A DNA stretch of 51,798 nucleotides from REEB509 sp049314555 (GTDB taxonomy: Bacteria; Pseudomonadota; Alphaproteobacteria; Caulobacterales; Aquidulcibacteraceae): contig JBMOEW010000022.1 in the NCBI GenBank assembly GCA_049314555.1, forward strand, positions 1-51,798. Direction: 5' to 3'. Shown here in pieces: positions 41,465 to 50,700 of the stretch (position 1 is the first letter of the stretch; the number at the start of each line of letters is the position of its first letter). Both the position numbers and the translations under genes were made by a program. The notes under the pieces were generated by a model. The model had not been told where the DNA came from. It searched no databases and worked only from the letters and a program-made list of their open reading frames with translations.

Positions 41465-42214
41465 ATGGAAATAGACACACTCTTGGACGCCATTGGCCGG
41501 CCCCGTCGCCGCGCCAATCCCCGCATCGCCCGCGCCCTCCAGGACGCCGAACACCAAATGGTCGACGGCATCGCCAGCTGGCGGTTGGGCGAGGGGCCAG
41601 CAATCCTGTTTGTCCATGGCTGGGAAGACGACACCAGCCTTTGGGGTCCGCTGCTTGAAGCAGCCCTGGACCGCGGCCGTGCAGTCGTGGCCTTCGACTT
41701 GCCCGCCCACGGCTTTTCACAGGGCGATGTGGTGGAAATCGAATCCGCCGCCACGGCCGTTGCCAGCGTCGCACAAGCCCTGGGACCGATCAGCGCAGTC
41801 GTGGGCCACTCGTTTGGCTGCAAAGCGATTGCGTTTGCCATTGCCTGGCATGGCTTCCGGCCACACCAGGTGGCACTGATCGGCTCCCCCACCGCCCAGC
41901 GTATTCAGTTCCACCGCATGGCCAAAATGTATCGCATCCCCGAAGATGTGGCCCATCAAGCCTTGGCAGTGCGCGAAGCCCGCCTTGGCTTTTCGGTGGA
42001 TCGCTATGACCTGGCAACGCTCAAGGACGCCATGACCATGCCGGTCCTGTTCGTCCATTCTGCAGACGATGAAGCCTGCGCCGTGTCCGATGTCCAAGCG
42101 GTGGCAGACGTCTGGCCCGCCGCCGAAATGTTGATCACCGACGGCCTCGGCCACCGCCTGGTCGCGCAGGATCCAGACATTGTCGCAGCCCTCATCGCTT
42201 TTTTGGATCCTTGA
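41465..42214 (+). CDS. Alpha/beta hydrolase
   Basis: 249 residues. Cytoplasmic alpha/beta hydrolase: HGW (51-53) for the oxyanion hole, nucleophile Ser116 in GHSFGC, the acidic residue in VHSADDE and His in GLGHRL near the end. The substrate is unknown. The start at 41465 (MEIDTLL) follows the previous stop by 2 bases, and GAGG is very close to it. A longer frame begins inside the membrane-protein gene and is rejected. Confidence 0.82.
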   Translation: MEIDTLLDAIGRPRRRANPRIARALQDAEHQMVDGIASWRLGEGPAILFVHGWEDDTSLWGPLLEAALDRGRAVVAFDLPAHGFSQGDVVEIESAATAVASVAQALGPISAVVGHSFGCKAIAFAIAWHGFRPHQVALIGSPTAQRIQFHRMAKMYRIPEDVAHQALAVREARLGFSVDRYDLATLKDAMTMPVLFVHSADDEACAVSDVQAVADVWPAAEMLITDGLGHRLVAQDPDIVAALIAFLDP

Positions 42215-42264
42215 CGTGCGGCACTGAGGCGCGATTGAACAGACACGTTTTCAAGGAAAACCCG

Positions 42265-42756
42265 ATGTCGTCTAAGCCCGTCAACTATGGCACCGCCGAC
42301 CCCGAACAGCGCGCCAGCCTGACCGGCTTGGAGCTGATGCGCACGATGCTGGCCGGCGATTTGCCGGGCCCCACGATTGGCCGCACTTTAAACTTTGTGC
42401 TGGTGGAAGTGGAAAAGGGGCATGCCAAGTTTGAAGGCCACCCCACTGACCAGATCCTCAATCCGCTGGGCATTGTGCATGGCGGCTGGGCCCTGACCCT
42501 GATCGACAGCGCCTGCGGCTGCGCGGCCCACTCAACCTTGCCAGCGGGCGTGGGCTACACCACCCTCGAAACCAAAGTGAATTTCACCCGCGCCATCACC
42601 CCAAACACCGGTAAAGTGTTTGCCGAAGGCCATGTGGTCGCCCAGGGACGTCAAGTCATCACCGCCGAGGCCAAAGTAACAGACGCAAACGGCCGCCTCT
42701 TGGCCCATGGAACATCGACGCTTTTGGTCTTGCGGCCAGAAAAGCAGGGGAGCTGA
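42265..42756 (+). CDS. PaaI-type hotdog thioesterase
   Basis: 163 residues. Hotdog-fold acyl-CoA thioesterase of the PaaI/YigI group: LNPLGIVHGGWALTLIDSACGCA (66-88) carries the HGG motif and the catalytic Asp81. ETKVNFTRAI and the C-terminal RLLAHGTSTLLVL strands complete the fold. AAGGA is 7-8 bases before the ATG. It lies only 4 bp before the thiolase gene on the same strand, so the two likely act together in acyl-CoA turnover. Confidence 0.88.
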   Translation: MSSKPVNYGTADPEQRASLTGLELMRTMLAGDLPGPTIGRTLNFVLVEVEKGHAKFEGHPTDQILNPLGIVHGGWALTLIDSACGCAAHSTLPAGVGYTTLETKVNFTRAITPNTGKVFAEGHVVAQGRQVITAEAKVTDANGRLLAHGTSTLLVLRPEKQGS

Positions 42757-42760
42757 ACAC

Positions 42761-43948
42761 ATGTCAGGAACCGATCCTATCGTTGTCGTGAGCATGGCCC
42801 GCACCCCGATGGGCGGGCTCTTGGGCGAGTTGAGCGGCTTTTCCGCCTCTGAACTCGGCGCCGCCGCCATTAAGGCCGCCGTCCAGCGCGCAAACCTGGG
42901 CCCTGACGATATCGATCAGGTCCTGATGGGCAATTGCTTGGGGGCGGGCCAAGGCCAGGCCCCCGCCCGCCAAGCGGCGCTCACTGCCGGCCTGTCCAAG
43001 CACACCCAGGCCACGACCCTCAACAAAATGTGCGGCTCTGGCCTTCAAGCCGTCCTGTTCGGCCGCCACGTCATCGACGGGGGCGAAGCAGAAGTGATCA
43101 TCGCCGGCGGCATGGAAAGCATGACGAACGCCCCCTTCGTTATGCCCAAATACCGCAGCGGTCACAAATACGGGCACGACAAAATCTACGACCACATGGC
43201 GCTCGATGGCCTGGAAGACGCCTACGAAGGCCTGCCGATGGGCGTCTTCGCCGACAAGATCGCCTCCGAATACCAGTTCACCCGCGACGCCCAAGACGCC
43301 TACGCCCTTGAGACCCTCAAGCGCGCCCAGAACGCCAGCAGCGAGGGAAATTTCGCGACGGAGATCACCGTCCTTGAGACGATGCAAAACAAGCAAACCG
43401 TCCGTGTCGAAACCGACGAACTGCCCCGCAAGGCCAAGCCAGATAAAATCCCCAGCCTCAAGCCGGCGTTCACCCCCAACGGCACCGTCACCGCCGCCAA
43501 TGCCTCTGCAATCTCAGATGGCGCCGCCGCACTGGTCCTGATGAAGCGCTCAGAAGCGGAAAAACGCGGCCTTGAGCCGCTCGCAACCCTGGTTGCCGCC
43601 GCAAGCCACGCCCACGAGCCCAGCTATTTCACTACGGCCCCAGTGCCTGCCATCCGCAAGACCTTGGAGCGCGCTGGGGGCTGGTCTGTCGATTCAGTCG
43701 ATCTTTGGGAAGTGAACGAAGCCTTCGCGGTTGTGCCGATGATCGCGATGCACGAGCTGGCGATCCCGCACGAAAAGCTGAACGTCAATGGCGGCGCGTG
43801 TGCCCTGGGCCACCCGATCGGGGCCAGCGGGGCCCGCGTCCTGGTCACGCTCATTTCAGCCATGCAGGCCCGCGGTGCCAAGCGCGGCGTCGCCAGCCTG
43901 TGCATCGGCGGCGGGGAGGGCATCGCCCTGGCGGTCGAGCGCGCGTGA
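42761..43948 (+). CDS. Acetyl-CoA acetyltransferase (thiolase)
   Basis: 395 residues. Condenses or cleaves acetoacetyl-CoA or 3-ketoacyl-CoA. Catalytic residues: Cys91 in NKMCGSGLQ, His351 in ALGHPIGASGAR and Cys381 in LCIGGGEG. NVNGGACALGHPIG is the thiolase signature. The biosynthetic (PhaA/AtoB-like) class is more likely than the beta-oxidation class, judging by length and by its being outside a fadB operon, but substrate range cannot be read from the sequence. AGGGGAG precedes the ATG. The stop overlaps the next start. Confidence 0.93.
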   Translation: MSGTDPIVVVSMARTPMGGLLGELSGFSASELGAAAIKAAVQRANLGPDDIDQVLMGNCLGAGQGQAPARQAALTAGLSKHTQATTLNKMCGSGLQAVLFGRHVIDGGEAEVIIAGGMESMTNAPFVMPKYRSGHKYGHDKIYDHMALDGLEDAYEGLPMGVFADKIASEYQFTRDAQDAYALETLKRAQNASSEGNFATEITVLETMQNKQTVRVETDELPRKAKPDKIPSLKPAFTPNGTVTAANASAISDGAAALVLMKRSEAEKRGLEPLATLVAAASHAHEPSYFTTAPVPAIRKTLERAGGWSVDSVDLWEVNEAFAVVPMIAMHELAIPHEKLNVNGGACALGHPIGASGARVLVTLISAMQARGAKRGVASLCIGGGEGIALAVERA

Positions 43949-45018
43949 GCAAAAAAGACTCTCTCCTCAAGGCTTTTGGCCTGCAGTCCGGCTGGTGCAG
44001 GGAATATGGCTCGCCGTTCACCGCAGACCTGATCGCAGCCCTTGCCCAAGACCTGGAGCGCACAGGCCCCGCCGCCGCTCTGGTCGGCGCGTGGCCGGGC
44101 GAGCCCTTGGCAGACGCCGTAGCCCTGCGCCTGACCGGCGCGCTGCACGCGGCGGCGTTAAGCGGTCGCGATCCAGCCCTGGCGGCAGTCTTCCCCGCCG
44201 CCGACCCACACTGGACCATTACCAAGGTCTGGCCCGTTGCCCAGGCATTGTTGGAGCGCGACCAGGACTGGGTTCGCGCCTTTATTCAAAGCGCCCCGCA
44301 AACCAACGAAACGCGCCGCACCATTGGCCTTTTGCCAGGCTTTCTGCGCACAGCCGAGCAGGGGCCTTTGCACCTGCTGGAGATCGGGGCCAGCGCCGGC
44401 CTCAATCTTCATTGGGACCGGTTTCGCTTTGAAACCAGGACCTGGAGCTTTGGCCCCAAGGACGGCCCGCTCATCGACACCCAATGGCTTGGCCCCCCGC
44501 CGCAGGGCCTGGACCGGACCATCAAAGTAGCGAGCCGCGCCGGCTGCGACATCAACCCCCTCGATGTCTCAGACCCCGAACAACGCCATCGGCTCACCGC
44601 TTATGTTTGGGCTGATCAGCCAGAACGTTTGGCCCGGATCGAGCGCGCCATTGCGCTTAGCCTCCAGTCTGGCCTGCGCCCCGTGAAAATGGACGCCGCC
44701 GCGTTTTTGACTGAACGCCTCGGTGGCCCGCTGCCGGAAGGCACCACCGTGATTTTCCATTCGGTAGTTTGGCAATATCTGCCGGAGGCCACCAAACAGG
44801 GCGTCCGCGCCGCGATTGAAGCGGCAGCTTCCTGCGCCACACCAACCCACCGGCTCGCCTGGCTGCGGTACGAACCCGATCTTTGGGATGTAAACATGCA
44901 CCCGGCCTTATCCGCGGGCGGCTTCCACGTCACCTTGACCGCCTGGCCCGCTGGCGATGCGCGAATTTTGGCCGAAACCGATGGCCACACCCGATCGGTA
45001 ACCCCGCGCCGAGAATGA
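43945..45018 (+). CDS. DUF2332 family protein
   Basis: 357 residues of the DUF2332 family, function unknown. LLEIGASAGLNL (144-155) looks like a Rossmann glycine motif of the methyltransferase type, and FHSVVWQYLP lies later where a catalytic loop would be. The GTG start overlaps the thiolase stop as GTGA, which implies coupling; the frame is open further upstream only within the thiolase gene. Context suggests a role near acyl-CoA metabolism, but this is inference. Confidence 0.75.
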   Translation: MSKKDSLLKAFGLQSGWCREYGSPFTADLIAALAQDLERTGPAAALVGAWPGEPLADAVALRLTGALHAAALSGRDPALAAVFPAADPHWTITKVWPVAQALLERDQDWVRAFIQSAPQTNETRRTIGLLPGFLRTAEQGPLHLLEIGASAGLNLHWDRFRFETRTWSFGPKDGPLIDTQWLGPPPQGLDRTIKVASRAGCDINPLDVSDPEQRHRLTAYVWADQPERLARIERAIALSLQSGLRPVKMDAAAFLTERLGGPLPEGTTVIFHSVVWQYLPEATKQGVRAAIEAAASCATPTHRLAWLRYEPDLWDVNMHPALSAGGFHVTLTAWPAGDARILAETDGHTRSVTPRRE

Positions 45019-45103
45019 CCGTTCGGCCATAATTTCGGCCAGCGCCGTCGCAACACTGCCCTTAGGGAACGCGATCGGTTCCTTGAAGCAAAAAGAGGCA
45101 GCC

Positions 45104-45391
45104 ATGGTCCTGTCCAAACACGCCGAGCGCCGCTGCAAGAGCCGCTCAATCCCACAGCGGGTGATTGAGCTTATAATGACCTACGGCAAGCAAGAAAAAT
45201 CCAGACATGATCTGCGGTTTTCCATGGACCGGAAGGGGTTTGAGGAAATGCTTGCCTATGAGGATCGCGGCGAGATCAAACGATTTGAGCACAAGCTGCG
45301 CGCGTACTTGATCGTGGCAGAGGGTGATGTCCTGGTAACCGCCGCCTACGAGCACGGCCACCCGCGCGGGCTGAATGCCCTGCGGCGTTGA
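45104..45391 (+). CDS. DUF4258-like small protein
   Basis: 95 residues. It begins SKHAERRCKSRSIPQRVIELI and continues with strand-like segments (HKLRAYLIVAEGDVLVTAAYEHG), the pattern of DUF4258/RelE-like small proteins, some of which are toxins. No antitoxin-like gene is adjacent, so it is an orphan. AGAGG is 5-6 bases before the ATG at 45104. Family assignment is tentative. Confidence 0.6.
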   Translation: MVLSKHAERRCKSRSIPQRVIELIMTYGKQEKSRHDLRFSMDRKGFEEMLAYEDRGEIKRFEHKLRAYLIVAEGDVLVTAAYEHGHPRGLNALRR

Positions 45392-45464
45392 ACACCCCTT
45401 GAGGCCGCCGCAAACTTCGACCAATCTGGGGGGGTGCCACGGTCCGGTGGCGTTGGGGTGCTGG

Positions 45465-46370
45465 ATGCGACTGATCTTCGCCGCCGTTGTTTCGTTTGTT
45501 TGCTTCCTCACCAGCCCGGCGTTTGCCCAAGCCGGTGCCCAGCTGAACGACCCGTTTGGCGGGCGCTTTGGCGCAGCCGAAGTGGCGCTATCGCCGGCTG
45601 AAGCCCTGCGCCAGCATGCACTGATGGAAACCGCGCTTGCAGGCCTCGCCCCCCAAAGGCCTGGCCAATTGGACGTTTACGTCGTCGCGGTTGGCCTATG
45701 GGGCGATCCGGTTTTTGAAAGCGAAGCCACCCAAACCGCTTCAGCCCTCACCCAGTCTTTGGGTGCCCAAGGCCGAACTATTGTGTTGTCCGCCGGCGCG
45801 GGGACGGCACCGCGCAATTACCCCGCCGCCACCCCCATGAACATTCAAACCGTTTTGGGCAGGGTAGGCCAAGCGATCGACCCCGCTGAAGACCTCGTGG
45901 TTTTGTTCTTCACTTCACATGGCAACCAACAGGGCTTGGCCCTGCACGAACAAAACCGCGTGCGCGGTGTGTATTCGCCAATGGCCTTAAGCGCGTCCCT
46001 GCGTGACGCCGGCATCACCCGCCGCGTTGTAATCCTGTCGGCATGCTATTCCGGCGTTTTCGTGCCCGCTTTGGCCAATGACGACACGATCGTGCTGACC
46101 GCAGCCTCAAGGGACCGCCAGTCTTTTGGCTGCCAACCGGAACGGGAATGGACCTATTTTGGGGATGCCGTGGTCAACCAGGGATTGCGCGCCGGCAAGC
46201 CGCTTTTGCAAGCCTTTGATGATGGCGTCGGTCTGATCGCCCAGTGGGAGCAGCGCGACCGTTTCACCCCGTCCAATCCCCAAAGCCATCGCGGTCCCCG
46301 CGCGATGGAGGCCCTGCGCAGTGCTGAAGCCGCAGCCAGCCGCGCGGCCAACGGGTCCAACAGGCGCTAG
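45465..46370 (+). CDS. Secreted C13 (legumain-type) peptidase
   Basis: 301 residues. Cysteine peptidase of the caspase/legumain clan. A signal peptide (residues 1-21, LTSPAFAQA) sends it to the periplasm. The catalytic dyad is His152 in FFTSHGNQQG and Cys194 in ILSACYSG; TAASRDRQSFGC follows as in other C13 enzymes. Family members in eukaryotes cleave after Asn or process GPI-anchor signals; the bacterial substrates are mostly unknown. The frame opens earlier, but the signal peptide and a G-rich site decide the ATG at 45465. Confidence 0.85.
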   Translation: MRLIFAAVVSFVCFLTSPAFAQAGAQLNDPFGGRFGAAEVALSPAEALRQHALMETALAGLAPQRPGQLDVYVVAVGLWGDPVFESEATQTASALTQSLGAQGRTIVLSAGAGTAPRNYPAATPMNIQTVLGRVGQAIDPAEDLVVLFFTSHGNQQGLALHEQNRVRGVYSPMALSASLRDAGITRRVVILSACYSGVFVPALANDDTIVLTAASRDRQSFGCQPEREWTYFGDAVVNQGLRAGKPLLQAFDDGVGLIAQWEQRDRFTPSNPQSHRGPRAMEALRSAEAAASRAANGSNRR

Positions 46371-46379
46371 CGGCCAGCC

Positions 46380-47015
46380 CTACGATCGCTGCTTGCGATC
46401 GTCTGATCTTTGGGCTGGCGTGTGTTGGTCGTTAAAGCGCGAAAGCGCGGTAACCAAGCGGTGCGTCCGCGCGATCACCGCCTCTGCGGCTTCATGCGGC
46501 TGTGTGCCGCGGATCATGGCAAGGCGCAATTCCTCCGCATAGACCAGCGTCGAAAGCGCAACGACCTCGTCCAGCATGTGCGGCGAAATTCTGTTTTCGG
46601 CCTCCTGTGCGATCAAGGCGCGGGCGAGGGTCGTCCGCGGGCTGACGGCTTCGGCGAATGCGGCTTCCTCTTCGCACGTCCAGCGATGCATCATCGACAG
46701 CAGATCGCGGGTGCGCCAATTGTTCCCCAGGTCCAACTGCATCAGATGGTGCACCAACGCCGCATAAGTCGCCAAATCCCCATTGCTACGGTGGCGCTCA
46801 AGGTCCTCTTTTCCGCGGGTGTTCAGGTTAAACACGATCGCCTGAAAAATCAGCGAATCCTTGGACCGAAAATAGCGCACAATCAGTGGCGGCTTGGACT
46901 TGGCGACCGTCGCAATGTCATGCAGCGAGATCTCCTGGGACGATTTCTCTTCCAACAGGAAGCGGGCCGCCTCCAGTATTCTGGCCCGTGTCGCAGCAGA
47001 CTTTGCGGTTGGCAC
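46380..47015 (-). CDS. TetR family transcriptional regulator
   Basis: 211 residues. The N-terminal helix-turn-helix is clear: RARILEAARFLLEEKSSQEISLHDIATVAKSKPPLIVRYFRSKDSLIFQAI. The C-terminal ligand domain is not like any subfamily I can name. The GTG at 47015 is chosen because GGGAG is 7 bases ahead; a GTG at 47039 is also in frame. Its target is unknown: neighbours are a convergent peptidase gene and the lrp gene behind it. Confidence 0.85.
   Translation of the reverse strand: MPTAKSAATRARILEAARFLLEEKSSQEISLHDIATVAKSKPPLIVRYFRSKDSLIFQAIVFNLNTRGKEDLERHRSNGDLATYAALVHHLMQLDLGNNWRTRDLLSMMHRWTCEEEAAFAEAVSPRTTLARALIAQEAENRISPHMLDEVVALSTLVYAEELRLAMIRGTQPHEAAEAVIARTHRLVTALSRFNDQHTPAQRSDDRKQRS
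46382..46402. terminator. Perfect 8-bp hairpin at the convergent end of the C13 and tetR genes
   Basis: ACGATCGC and GCGATCGT pair around TGCTT. It covers the last tetR codons and begins 12 bases after the peptidase stop. It could end the peptidase transcript, but the following U tract (CTGATCTTT) is weak. Confidence 0.35.
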
Positions 47016-47102
47016 CTGAGGGTCTCCCAAGCGGAACACACGCCTTATGCCCTAAGGCCAGGGAACAAACATGAGCCGCAGCATTACCCTACGGCAAGAG
47101 CG

Positions 47103-47597
47103 TTACCGCGGCGAAACATAGGCCGAAACAAGCCCCAAGGGTGCCGCGGTCGTGCGCTTGGACACCCGAATGACGATCCTGGACTGTACGTCCGAAACCA
47201 GCCCAAGGGCCAGGATCTTGTCTCTCAAGAAATCGTCATAAGCCTGCATGTCGGTGGTGATCAGGCGCAGCATATAATCCACGGCCCCCGTAACCGTGGC
47301 ACAATCCACAACCTCGGGCCACTTTTGGATGGCGGCTTCAAACCGCTCCAGGTTTTCGCGCGTGGGCAGCTGCAATTTGACGCTGGCGATCACTTCAAAG
47401 TTAAGGCCCAGCTGGCGGCGATCCAAAAGCGTCACCTGTCCGGTGATGATCCCAATTTTTTTGAGCCGCTCGATTCGTCGCCAACACGGCGAAGACGAAA
47501 GCCCAACGCGCTCGGCGATTTCCGCGATGGAAAGGCTGGCATCCACCTGCAGCAGGTCAAGAATCTTCGCATCAATCGGGTCCAGATCTTCAGACAA
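47103..47597 (-). CDS. Lrp/AsnC family transcriptional regulator
   Basis: 164 residues. Feast/famine regulator: N-terminal winged helix (LDPIDAKILDLLQVDASLSIAEIAERVGLSSSPCWRRIERLKKIGII) and a C-terminal RAM ligand domain (VDCATVTGAVDYMLRLITTDMQAYDDFLRDKI) that senses amino acids. It is divergent from the indolepyruvate oxidoreductase gene with 187 bp between, so it very likely controls that gene, possibly in response to aromatic or branched amino acids. Confidence 0.92.
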   Translation of the reverse strand: MSEDLDPIDAKILDLLQVDASLSIAEIAERVGLSSSPCWRRIERLKKIGIITGQVTLLDRRQLGLNFEVIASVKLQLPTRENLERFEAAIQKWPEVVDCATVTGAVDYMLRLITTDMQAYDDFLRDKILALGLVSDVQSRIVIRVSKRTTAAPLGLVSAYVSPR

Positions 47598-47784
47598 GTC
47601 TTATTCCCCCTATTTTGCCTCTTGGAGCAATTTGCCCTAGATTGTGCGCAGCAAAGGCGGAATAGGCAAGCTTTTGCGGCAAACTTGCGCAAGAATTGCC
47701 TAACCGCGACACCGCGCCACAAACTTGCGAAGTCAACAAACAAACATCGCCGCGCACACACCAAGCGGCTCAGAAGGAAACGCC
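47598..47784. promoter_or_regulatory. Divergent control region between lrp and the indolepyruvate oxidoreductase gene
   Basis: Rich in TTGC/GCAA words with two dyads: TTTGC-G-GCAAA (47673-47683) and the palindrome CTTGCGCAAG (47684-47693), next to each other, and ATTGCC just after. A further TTTTGCC...GCAATTTGCC lies near 47615-47635. Repeated dyads like these suit an octameric Lrp-type regulator. AAGGA is 6 bases before the oxidoreductase ATG. Confidence 0.45.
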
Positions 47785-50700
47785 ATGAGCCGTCGGATTG
47801 TGACCCTGGAAGACAAATACGCCCAACAAGACGGTCGCGTGTTTCTTTCAGGCATTCAAGCCCTTGTGCGATTGCCCCTGGACCAGGCGCATCGCGACCG
47901 GGCGGCTGGCCACAACACGGCAGGCTTCATCTCTGGCTACCGCGGCAGCCCGCTCGGCGGCTATGACCAGCAACTGCGGCGCGCACAAAAATACCTGGAC
48001 GAAAACAACATCCGGCTCTGGGAAGGCCTCAACGAAGACCTGGGTGCCACCGCAGTTTGGGGCTCCCAACAGGTCGGCGTGTTCCCAGAAAACGCCACCG
48101 TCGAAGGGGTTTTCGGGCTCTGGTATGGCAAGGCCCCCGGCGTCGATCGTACCGGTGACGTGTTCAAGCACGCGAATTTTGCCGGCGTGTCCGCGTTCGG
48201 CGGCGTGCTGGCGGTGGCTGGCGACGATCACGCCTGCAAATCCTCCACGCTGCCTTCGCAGTCCGAGTTCGCCTTCATCGATGCCGAAATCCCCGTTCTC
48301 AACCCCGCCAGCGTCCAAGAAGTCCTGGACTTTGGCCTCTACGGCTGGGCCATGTCGCGCTTCTCCGGCGCCTGGGTTGGCTTTATCGCCTTGGCCGACA
48401 CGATGGATTCCGGCGCGGTGATTGATGTTGGCCCGGACAGACTGAAGATTGTCACGCCACAGTTCCATAAGCCCGAAGGCGGCCTTTCGATCCGCGGCAC
48501 CGACAAGCCGATGGACAAGGAACTGCGTTTGCGCCGCTACAAACTCCCGGCCGCGCAAGCCTTTGTGCGCGCCAATCAGCTGGACCGCGTGGTGCTGGAA
48601 AGCACGCGTCCGCGCCTGGGCCTTGTGGCGACGGGCCAAGGTGTTCGCGACGTGTTTGAGGCGTTGGGCGCGCTAGGCCTATCGCCAGAGGCAGCGGCCA
48701 GCGCCGGCGTGACAGTCTACAAGGTGGCCATGCCCTGGCCCTTGGAGCCCACCCGCATTTCGGCCTTCGCGGCATCCTGCGAAACAGTGCTCGTGATCGA
48801 ACACAAGCGCCCCCTCATCGAACCGCAGCTCAAAACCGCGCTCTATGCCGCCTCATATCGCCCGGTCATCATCGGCAAGAACGACGCCCAAGGCGCACCG
48901 CTCCTGTCAGACCTGTCGGCCCTTTCGATCCCAGAAATCGCGCGCGCCATTTACGATCACTTGCCGGAGGAAGCCCGCACCGAACAGGCCGTCGCCTATT
49001 TCGAGCGCGTGGGTCGCAGCCTGCAAAATGCCCGCGAACTGGAAGCAGACGTCCACCGCAAGCCGCATTATTGCTCCGGGTGCCCCCACAACACCTCCAC
49101 CGTCGTGCCCGAAGGCTCCCGCGCGCTGGCAGGCATTGGCTGCCACTACATGGCAACATTCATGAACCGGGCAGACTTCACCTCCCAAATGGGCGGGGAG
49201 GGCATCGCCTGGGTCGGCCAGCAGCCCTTCACCAAAGAGCGCCACGTTTTCGTGAACCTGGGCGACGGCACCTATTCCCACTCCGGCTCCTTGGCGATCC
49301 GCGCCGCGGTCACCGCCAACATCAACATCACCTACAAATTGCTCTACAATGGGGCCGTCGCCATGACCGGCGGCCAGGATGTGGAAGCCGGTCAGTCGGT
49401 TCCTGAAATCGTACGCCAACTCCGCGGCGAAAAGGTCGCAAAGATCGCCGTCGTCGCAGACGACATCACCCGCCACGCACAAATCGACTTGGGCGAAGGC
49501 GTGGGCGTCTTCGACCGCAGCCGCCTGGATGAAGTGCAGCGCGCCCTGCGCGAGATCGAAGGCGTCACCGTCCTGATCTACGATCAAGTCTGCGCCACCG
49601 AATATCGCCGCAAGCAAAAGCGCGGCCTGGTAAAAACGCGCACCAAGCGCGCTTTCATCAACAGCGAGGTCTGCGAAGGCTGCGGCGATTGCTCCGTGAA
49701 ATCGAATTGCCTGTCGGTCGAGCCGTTGGAAACCGAACTCGGAACCAAGCGCGAAATCAATCAAAACTCCTGCAACCTAGACACCCGCTGCGTCGATGGC
49801 TTTTGCCCAAGCTTCGTCACCGTGGAAGGCGCGATCGACGCCCACCGCACCCGCGAAAAGCCCCAGATCGACGCGTCAGACCTGCCAGAGCCCGTGCTCC
49901 CGGCCCTGGCGGATGGCCCGTTCAACGTGCTGTTCACCGGCGTTGGCGGCACCGGCGTCACCACCTTGGCTGCAGTCTTGGGAATGGCAGCCCACATCGA
50001 CGGGCTCGCAGCCACCACGCTGGACATGGCCGGATTGGCCCAAAAGGGCGGTCCTGTCCTGTCGCACGTGCGCTTTGCCAAGCGCCCGGAAGACATCCGC
50101 TCAGGCCGCACCCCCACCGCCATGGCCGACGCCTTGATCGCCGGCGATCTGATCGTTGCGGCAAGCGCCGAGGCGCTCCCCCTGGTGGACCGCCAAACCA
50201 CCAAGGCCGTTGCCAACACGGATGTGGCCCCCACCTCAGAATTCATCTTTGATCGCAACGTGCGGTTCGTGCCCCCACGCTTGTACCGCAAGGTCGAGCA
50301 GGCCGTTTCAAGCCTCCAAGGCTGCAACGCCGAAGCCCTCGCCGCGAGCTATTTCTACGACAACGTCTTCGCCAATACGATCTTGATGGGCTTTGCCTGG
50401 CAGCGCGGCCTGTTGCCGGTCAGCGAGGCGGCGTTGCGTGATGCCATCACCTTGAACGGCGCGGCGGTAAAGCAGAACCTGGCCGCCTTCGATCTGGGCC
50501 GCGTCGCCGCCGCCGCCCCCGATCGCCTCAAGAGCTATGAGCCGCCCCGTCAACCGCCGGCGGAAAAGTCCATCGATGACCTGATCACAGACCGTGCCAA
50601 CCGCCTTACAGCCTATCAAGACACGCCCTACGCCACCCAGTACCGCGAACTGGTCGAACACGTTCGCGCCAAGGAAATGGCCGCGGGCCTGGGCGATGGC

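Noticed and set aside
46410..47966. 518-codon plus-strand frame
   Set aside because: Antisense to both tetR and lrp and overlapping the oxidoreductase start; all three have clear domains.
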